Positions 8,012-16,138 of a DNA stretch of 37,839 nt are shown in pieces; the first letter of the stretch is position 1, and each line of letters starts with the position of its first letter. The notes below the pieces were generated by a model. It saw nothing but the letters and a program-made list of their open reading frames with translations. It ran no database searches and was not told the DNA's origin. Made by a program: the position numbers and the translations under genes. The stretch is from positions 1 through 37,839 of the forward strand of contig JADFWT010000016.1 in assembly GCA_015233785.1 (NCBI GenBank), given 5' to 3'. Source of the DNA: Magnetococcales bacterium (GTDB lineage: Bacteria > Pseudomonadota > Magnetococcia > Magnetococcales > JADFWT01).

Positions 8012-8983
8012 ATGGATAGAGCGCTAGGCAAAGTGTATGAAGCAGGGCGTATCATTTACAAACAAGAGGATCGGGCAAATTGTCTTTACGTTATTCAGAG
8101 CGGAAAAATTGAGATCTTTCTGTCAGCCGACGATGATGAGGATCGGCTCGCTATCTTGGAAGAAGGGCAAATCTTTGGGAGCGTGTCATTATTCACAGCA
8201 GATAAGACGCATTTTTCAACGGCGCGAGCACTCACTAAGTGTCGTCTATTGAAGGTTGATGAGAAAGCCTTTGTCGTTCGCTTACATCAAGATCCCTCTT
8301 TAGCTTTCCGCATCATTCGCCATATGGCGCAACGCATCAAAGATCTGGACAAAAAACGCTTGGCTGATCTGACTGGAGAAGTCACTGGCGGTGGGCGTTC
8401 GATCAAAGACAAAAAGATCAGAAAAAGATTGCCGAATGTACATAACTTCAGCGTTGCGCATCATATACTTATGGTGGAAGATGACCCCGATTTTCACCAA
8501 TTGGTAAAAGCTTGGTTACACAAAAAGGCTGCTTCTGAACTGGGCTCTCTGTTTCCGTCCGGCATTAATTTGGAGATCGTTTCTTCCCTTGGAAATGCCG
8601 TAAGCAGACTCCAGAAGGAGAAGTTTGATGTCATTCTTCTGGATTTAAATCTTCCCGATAGTTCCGGATATGAGACCTTTATCCGTTTGTATAATAAATT
8701 TCCCGACATGCCGATTGTGGTGGTATCTGGGCTTGACGATGAAATGCAGGCGATTCAAGCGGTAAAAGATGGAGCGCAAGATTTTCTGGTTAAAGGACGA
8801 TTTAAGAAAGACGACCTCTCCCGTGCCATCCAGTTTGCATTAGCCCGCCACAAAGCGACATTTGAGACATTTATCCCTTCCGAAGAGAAGGGCCGAGATG
8901 CCCCCCCTCATGGCTCTGAATCCCTAACTGCCCTGTGGCGAATGTTCGGGGATTGGAGGAGAGATGACGACCATAGGTCCTGA
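8012..8983 (+). CDS. Cyclic-nucleotide-binding-like domain fused to response-regulator receiver
   Basis: Predicted cytoplasmic signalling protein of 323 residues. The N-terminal half (about 8-125) has the cNMP-binding beta-roll pattern (LYVIQSGKIEIFL, EEGQIFGSVSLF). The phosphate-binding cassette lacks the Glu and Arg that grip the cyclic phosphate, so true nucleotide binding is doubtful. The C-terminal half (about 150-285) is an intact receiver: VEDD acidic pair, phosphoacceptor D211 in DVILLDLNLPD, Ser in VVVSG and Lys in FLVKG. No DNA-binding or enzymatic output follows; the last 40 residues look disordered. ATG 8012 is chosen over the in-frame TTG 7997 because the purine-rich ribosome binding site at 8001-8010 lies between them. 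It resembles the stand-alone CNB protein at 32900-33424, sharing the segment DPSLAFRI. Confidence 0.88.
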   Translation: MDRALGKVYEAGRIIYKQEDRANCLYVIQSGKIEIFLSADDDEDRLAILEEGQIFGSVSLFTADKTHFSTARALTKCRLLKVDEKAFVVRLHQDPSLAFRIIRHMAQRIKDLDKKRLADLTGEVTGGGRSIKDKKIRKRLPNVHNFSVAHHILMVEDDPDFHQLVKAWLHKKAASELGSLFPSGINLEIVSSLGNAVSRLQKEKFDVILLDLNLPDSSGYETFIRLYNKFPDMPIVVVSGLDDEMQAIQAVKDGAQDFLVKGRFKKDDLSRAIQFALARHKATFETFIPSEEKGRDAPPHGSESLTALWRMFGDWRRDDDHRS

Positions 8984-9059
8984 TGCAAAATGGTATCGTC
9001 AGACACCTCACCACCCTCTAGGACCTGTTGACATCCCCCTCTTTCGGCCCCCATTGTTC

Positions 9060-9404
9060 TCACGCCGGCGAGAGAGGAATCTGAAAATAGATCAGCAACA
9101 TAGGTTCCGTGCCGGTGTTCTCCACCTCGTGAGGCTCTCCCGGCTGCACCACCGTTGTGGAGCCAGAGGTCAATGGATACGCCTCACCGCCCATGCGAAT
9201 CACCCCGGAGCCGGTACGAATCATAAAGATCTCATGCATATCCGTATGCCGGTGGGATTGAATCACCTGTCCCGGCTCAAAATGAACCTGCCCCACCGAC
9301 TTGATGTGCGGAGCGTCTCCTGGGTTCAGAATCACCTTTTTGGAGATGGCGGGGTTGTGAATACTGGGCTCATCCTGAATGTCGGATAGCGAGACGATTT
9401 TCAT
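9060..9404 (-). CDS. Small cupin-domain protein
   Basis: Single-domain cupin of 114 residues. Cupin motif 1 is present as GQVIQSHRHTDMHEIFMIRTG, with two His, a further His and the Glu that usually bind a metal. Motif 2 is PGEPHEVENTG, supplying the last His. The fold and metal site are clear, but the reaction is not: family members include dioxygenases, isomerases and sensors. The start codon overlaps the stop of the upstream SUMF1-domain gene by 4 bases (ATGA), so the two are translationally coupled and probably act together. Confidence 0.85.
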   Translation of the reverse strand: MKIVSLSDIQDEPSIHNPAISKKVILNPGDAPHIKSVGQVHFEPGQVIQSHRHTDMHEIFMIRTGSGVIRMGGEAYPLTSGSTTVVQPGEPHEVENTGTEPMLLIYFQIPLSPA

Positions 9405-10300
9405 GGGGCATCCCCCTGTTTAATGGGCGTGGTGGATCCGGATTCTCTCATGAGACGGAATCCAATGTAGTTGTGTCGATATTTTGGCCCGTGCCTGCGG
9501 CGAAAAGCTGACCGTACCAGATCGGGGCCGTTGCTCCAGCCTCCGCCACGCAGGGTCTTGGCGCGGCCATGGGCAGGGCCTTTGGGATTATTTCTGGGGC
9601 TTTTGGCGTAATACTTCTCGCCGAACCAGTCGGCGGTCCACTCCCAGACATTGCCCAACATGTCATGCAGGCCAAACGCGTTGGGAAGGTAGCGCCCCAC
9701 AGGAGCCGTAGACCTTACACCATCATAACAGCGATGGCTGGTCATCCATGGAAAGACCTTCTTACCGGTTCGATCCGCCACATTGGCATAGCGACAGGCC
9801 GCATCGGCACGACTCCCCCAAAAGCGCGCTTTTGTTGATCCAGCCCGAGCGGCGTACTCCCACTCCGCCTCTGTAGGCAAGCGATAGATACCGCCGGCCT
9901 GCTCCGAGAGCCAGGCTGCATAGGCGTCGGCCTCGTTCCAGTTTACATAGACCACAGGCTGTTTCGTGCGATTCAGCGAGTAGCCGTCAAAATCCCGGCT
10001 GGAGTGGTCGGGCTTGAAGCGCCGATATTGCGTATTCGTCACTTCAAACTGCCCCATCCAGAAGCCGTCAATACACACTTTATGGGCCGGATCTTCATTA
10101 TTCCCCCGCTCCATGTCCTTCTCCGGGCTACCCATTTTGAAACACCCGTCGGGAACATAAACAAAGGCCATCTCGGTAGTGGCTTCAAGGCAGACATGCC
10201 CCGCCTTACCGACATTCTCCGTAAAACAGTCGACAGCATAAACAGGCAAAGGAACCATGAAACCTACAAGGCTCAACATGGTTAGATGCGTACATTTCAT
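9401..10300 (-). CDS. Exported SUMF1/FGE-sulfatase-domain protein
   Basis: Predicted exported protein of 299 residues with an N-terminal signal peptide (about 1-22, ending in PLPVYA). The rest is a formylglycine-generating-enzyme-like domain: FVYVPDGCFKMGS at its start, QFEVTNTQYRRF, the LPTEAEWEYAARAG signature, GLHDMLGNVWEWTADW, and the ending LRGGGWSNGPDLVRSAFRRR. The Cys pair that does the oxidation in true FGE, located in the last block, is absent, so it is not expected to activate sulfatases; other SUMF1-like proteins bind ligands or do unrelated oxidations. I chose ATG 10300, which begins the signal peptide; a TTG at 10342 is in frame. It is coupled to the cupin gene and lies 66 bases after a DUF2064 gene. 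Confidence 0.86.
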   Translation of the reverse strand: MKCTHLTMLSLVGFMVPLPVYAVDCFTENVGKAGHVCLEATTEMAFVYVPDGCFKMGSPEKDMERGNNEDPAHKVCIDGFWMGQFEVTNTQYRRFKPDHSSRDFDGYSLNRTKQPVVYVNWNEADAYAAWLSEQAGGIYRLPTEAEWEYAARAGSTKARFWGSRADAACRYANVADRTGKKVFPWMTSHRCYDGVRSTAPVGRYLPNAFGLHDMLGNVWEWTADWFGEKYYAKSPRNNPKGPAHGRAKTLRGGGWSNGPDLVRSAFRRRHGPKYRHNYIGFRLMRESGSTTPIKQGDAP

Positions 10301-10366
10301 AGAATCTGTCACTTGAAATAAGCCGGTTTGCAAGAGGGTCAACAGGGCGAGGATGAAAAATGATAT

Positions 10367-10981
10367 TTAGGAGGCCAACACCAGAAACCGCTTCCAATCT
10401 TCAGGGCGATCCACATCCCAGTGCCCCCCCAGCTCCTGCCACTCCCAGCCCAGGGCACGCAGGGCCTCTCGGGTTCGTTCGGCTACTCTTGGCGTGCCCC
10501 AGGGGATGTTTTTAAACAGCAGCGGGTCATAACGGCGCACACCCAGAAAGACATAACCGCCATCTTCCGCCGGGGCCATCACCGCCGGACACTCCCGCAA
10601 CTTGCGCACCGCCCAGTTAAGATCGGAAGCCTGCACCGAAGCGGCATCACCTCCCAGCAAAATCACTGCATCGGCCTCCTCCAATCCAGATAACAGCACA
10701 TACTCCAGCCGTTTGCCGAGATGACCCATGGGTTGGCGTCGCAACGAGCGCACCGGCACCAGATCCCGAAACAGTGGGTGCAACGAATCCCCAGTAGCCC
10801 AAAGCCGCAACAGGTTGGATTGGGAGTGCTTCTCCCAGATGCAGGCGGTACGCACCACATGACGCAGCAGTCGCTCATGAGCTAGGGAAGCCCCCTCTTC
10901 GCCCAGCAGCGGAATCAGACGGGTCTTGGTTTTGCCGGGAATCGGCTCACGGCCAAGAATGTGCAGCGCTGTCAGCAACAT
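10367..10981 (-). CDS. DUF2064 / TIGR04282-type transferase
   Basis: Nucleotidyltransferase-fold protein of 204 residues. The N-terminal motif PIPGKTKTRLIPLLG matches the nucleotide-binding loop of the family, ILLGGDAASV supplies the metal-binding Asp region, and PAEDGGYVFLGV is the family's most conserved block. In databases this family is annotated as an rSAM/selenodomain-associated or arsenosugar-biosynthesis glycosyltransferase. The gene overlaps the end of the ArsM-like methyltransferase gene by 10 bases, which supports a shared pathway. Direct biochemical evidence for the family is thin, so substrate and donor are inference. Confidence 0.85.
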   Translation of the reverse strand: MLLTALHILGREPIPGKTKTRLIPLLGEEGASLAHERLLRHVVRTACIWEKHSQSNLLRLWATGDSLHPLFRDLVPVRSLRRQPMGHLGKRLEYVLLSGLEEADAVILLGGDAASVQASDLNWAVRKLRECPAVMAPAEDGGYVFLGVRRYDPLLFKNIPWGTPRVAERTREALRALGWEWQELGGHWDVDRPEDWKRFLVLAS

Positions 10982-12108
10982 CCACCTCCCGGCGTGCAGG
11001 TGGCACCCGGATCGATAATGGCTCCGCCCCGAGTCACCGACGCCGGTCGCTCGGTTCCGGGGGGGGCGGTAAAAGGGGTGGGAAGCAGCGCCTTGGCAGG
11101 CTCCAAAAAGATCAGACTCTCGGCAAACACACCATCTTGAAGACGCCGGAACAGCTCCTCGGAGACAGCGATGCGCACCCCCGCCGGAAAGATATTCCCC
11201 AGCTCATCGCGCACCTCGGCAAAGGGGCCGCGATAGATCACCGCATGGCCCCGCTCGGTTTGGCGAGCCAGCGGCTGCTTGACAGCGGTGAGGGTGGCAG
11301 AACGAAATTCAATGCCCTCCACCACCTGCCAGGGTTGAGGATCCCACTTATCGTAGGTGACGCCTACAAAGCCCGCCTGACGAAACGCCTCGACAAAGGC
11401 ACGCTCTTCAAACGCCCCGGAGATGCAGCCGCTCCAGAGATGCGCATCCTGTCGCAGCGACTCAGGCACCTCCGCATCGGAGACAATATCGGAAATCGCC
11501 ACCCGACCACCGGGTCGAACCACCCGGTAGATCTCCTCCACCAGACGCTTTTTTTGATGATCATCCACCAGATTCAGCACGCAGTTGGAGACCACCAGAT
11601 CCACACTCTCCGAGGCGATCATCGGGCGCTCCCGACACGTCTCAGCCTGCCAACTCCTATAGGCGTCCAGAGAGGCCAGATCGGTGATGGGATGCGCCTC
11701 CAGATAGGCGGCCACCTGGTCCAGATCCAGATCCAGATCTTGAATACGTCCCTTGCAGAACCGCACCCGATCCTCACCCAATTTTTCGGCGATCTCTCCT
11801 TGATATTTGCGGGCCAGCGCCAACATGGTATCGTTCATATCGACGCCGACCACCCGTCCACCAGGGCCGGTTAGCTGGGCCGCCATATAGCAGATCTTGC
11901 CACCACCGGAGCCCAAATCCAACACCGTATCACCGGGCTTGACATAGCGGCTTGGATCGCCGCAGCCGTAATCCTTGTCGATAATCTCTTGGGGCAGCAT
12001 GGCCAATAGACCACTGTCGTAATCCACCGGACAGCAGAGCTGCGGCTCTACAGCCTCGGCCCCTTTTGCGTAGCGTTCCCGAACGTGCTCTTCCATGGGG
12101 GCCGTCAT
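10972..12108 (-). CDS. arsM: ArsM-like arsenite S-adenosylmethionine methyltransferase
   Basis: Predicted cytoplasmic methyltransferase that moves methyl groups from SAM to As(III). SAM motif I is VLDLGSGGGK (residues 62-71). Three cysteines match those that bind arsenite in ArsM proteins: C49 in YGCGDPS, C176 in VVSNCVLNLV and C228 in SGCISGAF. The tail ends GGGCC, giving two more thiols. Length 378 is longer than minimal ArsM because of a C-terminal extension (about 285-378). ATG 12108 is chosen: it has AAGGAG 6 bases upstream and overlaps the lpxD stop as ATGA, whereas the longer frame to 12222 would run into lpxD. The next gene is a DUF2064 transferase. A methyltransferase for another soft metalloid is the main alternative. 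Confidence 0.84.
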   Translation of the reverse strand: MTAPMEEHVRERYAKGAEAVEPQLCCPVDYDSGLLAMLPQEIIDKDYGCGDPSRYVKPGDTVLDLGSGGGKICYMAAQLTGPGGRVVGVDMNDTMLALARKYQGEIAEKLGEDRVRFCKGRIQDLDLDLDQVAAYLEAHPITDLASLDAYRSWQAETCRERPMIASESVDLVVSNCVLNLVDDHQKKRLVEEIYRVVRPGGRVAISDIVSDAEVPESLRQDAHLWSGCISGAFEERAFVEAFRQAGFVGVTYDKWDPQPWQVVEGIEFRSATLTAVKQPLARQTERGHAVIYRGPFAEVRDELGNIFPAGVRIAVSEELFRRLQDGVFAESLIFLEPAKALLPTPFTAPPGTERPASVTRGGAIIDPGATCTPGGGCC

Positions 12109-13049
12109 GCTTTCTCCTTTTTCAAGAGGGCGCGCATCTGGCGCATCAGCTCCGGCAGACGGCGTAGTGAGGCCAGCGCACGCTGATTGATGCGATGCTC
12201 CATGCCCCAGTAGCCAGACCACACCGCCCCCGCCGGGACATCACTAATGATACCTGTGGCGGCACCCACCTGGGCACCTGGACCAACCTTTTTATGAGGA
12301 ACCATCCCCACCTGACCGCCCAATACCGCGCCATCGCCAATCTCGCACGATCCGGCAATACCCACCTGAGAGACCAGAATCACATGACGACCCACCTGAA
12401 CGTTATGGGCCACCTGCACCATGTTGTCGATGCGAGTCCCCTGACGAATCAACGTCTCACCAAAGCGGGCGCGGTCAATGGTGGTGCAGGCCCCCACATG
12501 CACATCATCCTCCAACCGCACGATGCCGAAGTGGGGAATGCGCTGATGGCCCCCATCTACGTATTCGTAACCGAATCCCTCGGAGCCGATGACGGCGTTG
12601 CTCTGGATGATGCAGCGCGCCCCCACAATAGTGCGCTCCTGAATCACCGCGCCGGGATGAATCACCGTATGGTCACCAATCACCACCCGAGGCCCAATCA
12701 CCGCCCGAGCCCCCACCGCAACCCCCTGGCCAAGTTTGGCGCTGGGATCCACGGCGGCACTGGAATCAATGCCGTCAAAGGCCATCTCCCGAGCGCCAAA
12801 CAGCTTGGCGGCACGAGCCAGATCCAGCGCCGGGGCCGGACTGATCAAACAGGGAAGATCCACCTTATCGGCCAGCTTATCAGGCAGAATAACGGCACCA
12901 ACACCTTGTAATTTCGGCAGATACTTTTCGTCCACCACAAAGGTCAAGACACCGGGACCAGCCTCCTCCAAAGGGAGGGCGGCGCTCAATTCGGGATCAT
13001 CACCTTGGGTGCTGCGTCCCAGCTTTTCTGCCAGTTGGGATAGTTTCAT
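12105..13049 (-). CDS. lpxD: UDP-3-O-acylglucosamine N-acyltransferase
   Basis: Third step of lipid A synthesis: transfers a 3-hydroxyacyl chain from acyl carrier protein to the 2-amino group of UDP-3-O-acylglucosamine. The N-terminal uridine-binding domain (about 1-95) includes LTFVVDEKYLPKL. The middle is a left-handed beta-helix of hexapeptide repeats (about 100-270), and the catalytic His is H215 in MVQVAHNVQVG. A short C-terminal helix (ALASLRRLPELMRQMRALLKK) follows. Length 314 is slightly short for the family. Met at 13049 is chosen because MKLSQLAEKLG is the usual LpxD start; the 25 codons upstream do not resemble it. The usual bamA/fabZ/lpxA neighbours are absent; instead the stop overlaps the start of the arsM-like gene. 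Confidence 0.95.
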   Translation of the reverse strand: MKLSQLAEKLGRSTQGDDPELSAALPLEEAGPGVLTFVVDEKYLPKLQGVGAVILPDKLADKVDLPCLISPAPALDLARAAKLFGAREMAFDGIDSSAAVDPSAKLGQGVAVGARAVIGPRVVIGDHTVIHPGAVIQERTIVGARCIIQSNAVIGSEGFGYEYVDGGHQRIPHFGIVRLEDDVHVGACTTIDRARFGETLIRQGTRIDNMVQVAHNVQVGRHVILVSQVGIAGSCEIGDGAVLGGQVGMVPHKKVGPGAQVGAATGIISDVPAGAVWSGYWGMEHRINQRALASLRRLPELMRQMRALLKKEKA

Positions 13050-13166
13050 GAGGCTGCTTTCATTGTTGGCTCTAGCGACTGCGGCCCCTTTGATTCTGGG
13101 CACTGTACTTCTATTTATGCACAACTAACCGAGCAGATTACACCTTTTATGATGACGATTCACCAC

Positions 13167-14309
13167 CTATTTTGAGTGAATGCTGATATGGGCCAGCACG
13201 CCGAGGCCGATCATCAACGTCAACATGGAGCTGCCTCCGTAGCTCACCAGCGGCAGAGGAATGCCCACCACCGGCAAGAGCCCAAGCACCATGCCGATGT
13301 TAATCACCACCTGAAAGAAAAATATCGCCGTAAGGCCCGCCGCCGCCAAAACCCCAAAACGGTCTCGGGCGGTATAGGAGATAATCATGCCCCGCACGGT
13401 AATCATGGCGTAGAGCAGCAGCAAAATCGAACAGCCCACAAAGCCCCACTCCTCGGCCAGCACCGAAAATATAAAGTCGGTATGCCGCTCGGGAAGAAAC
13501 TCCAAATGGCCTTGGCTGCCGCCCATAAACCCTTTGCCGCTGATCCCCCCGGAACCCACGGCAATCTTCGACTGAATGATGTGATAGCCGGAGCCCAGCG
13601 GGTCGTTTTCGGGATTCAACAGGGTTTCAATACGACGGCGTTGATAATCGTGCAGGGTGTTCCAAAGCAGCGGCACAGCGGCCCCGATACCCACCAACAT
13701 GCCGGTTAACACCCGCCAACGCAGCCCGGCCACAAACAGCACCAGCATACCGGCCATGGCGATCAGAATGGCTGTGCCCAGATCCGGCTGTTTAAGCACC
13801 AACGCCAGAGGCGGGGCCGTCAGCAGTACAGGACCGATCATATCTCGCCAGGTGATGCTTCCGGCGATGGAGCGGTCGTGATAAAAGCGAGCCAGCGCCA
13901 ACACCAGGGTGATTTTCATCAGCTCCGAGGGCTGAAGCCGCATAAAGCCCAGATCCAGCCAGCGCCGCGCCCCCATGCCGACACTTCCGCTAAGATAGAC
14001 CGCCAGCAGCAGCAGCAACGCCACCAGATAGAATAGATAGGCATAACGCAGATAGATGGTTCGATCCACCAGCAGAGCCAGCACCATCATCAGCAGAAGC
14101 GCCACCGAAAAGCGCACCGCCTGATTAATGAGCAACGGTAATTTCTCGGCCCCGCCCACCGCCGAGTAGAGCGTCAAAAGGCCAATGCCCCCGACCGCCA
14201 TAATCATCAGCAGCAGCGCCCAGGGGAAGGCGTGGAGACGCAATCTCGGCCCTTGGGCCTCTTCGGTCCCGCTGAGGATGCCGCCCCCGCTGCGTTCACG
14301 CATGGTCAT
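13167..14309 (-). CDS. rodA: Rod shape-determining SEDS glycosyltransferase RodA
   Basis: Peptidoglycan glycosyltransferase of the elongasome, polymerising lipid II together with PBP2 in the inner membrane. It is a 380-residue protein with about ten helices. Conserved SEDS blocks are visible: MGARRWLDLGFMRLQPSELMKI, KQPDLGTAI, the loop Asp region GSGGISGKGFMGGSQGHLEFLPE with TDFIFSVLAEEWGF, and LPLVSYGGSS near the end. ATG 14309 overlaps the mrdA stop as ATGA, the usual coupling of these partners. An upstream GTG (14345) would overlap mrdA by 40 bases and is less likely. Confidence 0.96.
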   Translation of the reverse strand: MTMRERSGGGILSGTEEAQGPRLRLHAFPWALLLMIMAVGGIGLLTLYSAVGGAEKLPLLINQAVRFSVALLLMMVLALLVDRTIYLRYAYLFYLVALLLLLAVYLSGSVGMGARRWLDLGFMRLQPSELMKITLVLALARFYHDRSIAGSITWRDMIGPVLLTAPPLALVLKQPDLGTAILIAMAGMLVLFVAGLRWRVLTGMLVGIGAAVPLLWNTLHDYQRRRIETLLNPENDPLGSGYHIIQSKIAVGSGGISGKGFMGGSQGHLEFLPERHTDFIFSVLAEEWGFVGCSILLLLYAMITVRGMIISYTARDRFGVLAAAGLTAIFFFQVVINIGMVLGLLPVVGIPLPLVSYGGSSMLTLMIGLGVLAHISIHSK

Positions 14310-16138
14310 GCGCGGCCTCCACTGCGTTCCGGGCGAATCGGGCACGAAAAATAGTGATCAATAACCCGCTGGGCTACAGGGGCCGCCACCGCTCCACCGC
14401 CGCCACCGTGCTCAATGACCACCGACACCGCCAGCTCCGGCTGGATGGCCGGGGCGTAACAGACAAACAGCGCGTGGTCCTGAAGCCGTTGATTGCCCCC
14501 ACTGTCCTGAATGGCCCGCCCCTCTTTGGTACGACGCTGGCGCACCACCTGGGAGGTGCCGGTTTTACCTGCCACACGCACCATGTGCGGACGTGCCTTA
14601 TAACCGGTCCCGCCCCGTTGCATCACCGCCTCCAGGCTGCGCTTTACCGTGGCCAAATGGGTCTCATTGAAGTCGATGCGTCGCTTAATGCGCGGCTGCG
14701 ACGGGTTCTCCTCGCGCACCAGGGTGGGGCGGTAGAGCACGCCACCATTGGCTACTGTGGCCATCATATTGGCCAGTTGCAGCGGCGTGGAGAGCACAAA
14801 CCCCTGACCGATTGCGGAAATCAGCGTCTCACCAGGAAACCAGGCGCGCTTCAGCGTGGACATTTTCCACGCCCTGGAGGGGATCAGCCCTTTTTTCTCT
14901 CCCCCCAGCGGCACGCCGGTCAGCTCGCCAAGACCCAGCCGTCTGGCCTGCTTTTCAATGGCGTCGATCCCCAATCGCTCCGCCACCCGGTAGTAGTATA
15001 CATCGCACGATTTGGCCATGGCCTGCTGAAAATTGAGCCGCCCGTGTCCGTAGCTGTTCCAACAGTAGAATTTGCTCTCGTAGCGCTCCAGATGGCCGCC
15101 GCAGAAGAGCCGCTCCTCCGGGTCGATCACCCCCGCCTCCAGGGCCGCCAACGCCACAATGATTTTAAAGGTAGAGGCCGGTGGATACTGCCCCTGAATC
15201 GCCTTATTGGTCAGCGGACGGTCCCGGTCCGCCAGCAGCGCCTGCCACTGCTTGGTACTGAAACCGCGAATAAACTGGTTGGGGTCGTAGCCGGGACGGC
15301 TGGCCATGGCCAGAATCTCCCCGGAGCGCACATCAATGGCGGTCACCGCCCCGGCCTGGTTACCCAGGGCCAGCTCCGCCTGATGCTGAAGATCCACATC
15401 CAACGTCAGATGCAGATCCAATCCGGGAAGGGGCTCAGAGCTGTGCAGCTCCCGAACCTGACGGCCACGGGCATTCACCTCCATCTCCCGCACCCCTTCC
15501 CGCCCCCTGAGTCGAGGCTCGAAGCTACGTTCGATGCCGGTTTTTCCCACCAAATCTCCTGAACGATAACGCAGATAACGGAATCGTTTACGGTCCCGTT
15601 TGGTGTTCTCACCCAGATAGCCGAGAATGTGGGCAGCGGTACTCTCGAAGGGGTAGGTGCGTAGAGGCAGCGCCTCAATCACCGCGCCGGGAAATTTATG
15701 GATACGCGCCTCAATACGGGCAATCTGCTCCCAGGTGAGGTGATCCTTCACCTTGAAGGGAAGAAAGCTGCGTTGGCGGCGTGCCCGATCCAGGGCCGCC
15801 TTGATCTCGGCATCACTCAGGTCCAGATAGGGCTTAAGCCGCTCAAGCTGCGTCGAGAGCCCCCCCGACAGCTCCGGGATGATGGCCAACCGATAGTCGG
15901 GAAGATTCTCCACCAACACCGCCCCAAAGCGGTCCAGCATACGGCCCCGATGGGGGGGAATCGGATGCATACTGATACGGTTCTCTTCGGCCATATCACG
16001 ATAGGCGGCACCCTTCAGCACCTGGAGATGAAACAGCCTCCCCCCCAGCAACGAAAAGAGAAAGCCACTGGCCCCCCCCATGATAATCAGGCGACGCCGC
16101 GCTTCATCCTTAAACCGTTCCTGATCATCCTCCAGCAT
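14306..16138 (-). CDS. mrdA: Penicillin-binding protein 2, elongation transpeptidase
   Basis: Class B PBP that cross-links peptidoglycan during lateral wall growth, with RodA as partner. A single N-terminal membrane anchor (about 17-38) is followed by the PBP dimer/pedestal domain (about 55-235) and the transpeptidase domain (about 260-595). Catalytic motifs are S322-T-F-K325, S377-C-D379 (the usual SxD variant in PBP2) and K525-T-G-T. Length 610 is normal. The start follows the mreD stop directly and the stop overlaps the rodA start, so mreC, mreD, mrdA and rodA form one unit. Confidence 0.96.
   Translation of the reverse strand: MLEDDQERFKDEARRRLIIMGGASGFLFSLLGGRLFHLQVLKGAAYRDMAEENRISMHPIPPHRGRMLDRFGAVLVENLPDYRLAIIPELSGGLSTQLERLKPYLDLSDAEIKAALDRARRQRSFLPFKVKDHLTWEQIARIEARIHKFPGAVIEALPLRTYPFESTAAHILGYLGENTKRDRKRFRYLRYRSGDLVGKTGIERSFEPRLRGREGVREMEVNARGRQVRELHSSEPLPGLDLHLTLDVDLQHQAELALGNQAGAVTAIDVRSGEILAMASRPGYDPNQFIRGFSTKQWQALLADRDRPLTNKAIQGQYPPASTFKIIVALAALEAGVIDPEERLFCGGHLERYESKFYCWNSYGHGRLNFQQAMAKSCDVYYYRVAERLGIDAIEKQARRLGLGELTGVPLGGEKKGLIPSRAWKMSTLKRAWFPGETLISAIGQGFVLSTPLQLANMMATVANGGVLYRPTLVREENPSQPRIKRRIDFNETHLATVKRSLEAVMQRGGTGYKARPHMVRVAGKTGTSQVVRQRRTKEGRAIQDSGGNQRLQDHALFVCYAPAIQPELAVSVVIEHGGGGGAVAAPVAQRVIDHYFSCPIRPERSGGRA

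Noticed and set aside
9401-10300. Functional sulfatase-activating enzyme
   Set aside because: The catalytic Cys pair of FGE is missing and no sulfatase gene is in the window.
11137-11874. 245-codon open frame antisense to the arsM-like gene
   Set aside because: It shadows a gene with clear methyltransferase motifs and carries no domain of its own. Antisense frames at 12195-12911, 13176-13709 and 15698-16543 were rejected for the same reason.
14354-15562. 402-codon open frame antisense to mrdA
   Set aside because: It lies wholly inside the PBP2 gene on the other strand, has His/Arg/Gln-rich composition typical of antisense frames in GC-rich DNA, and shows no domain.
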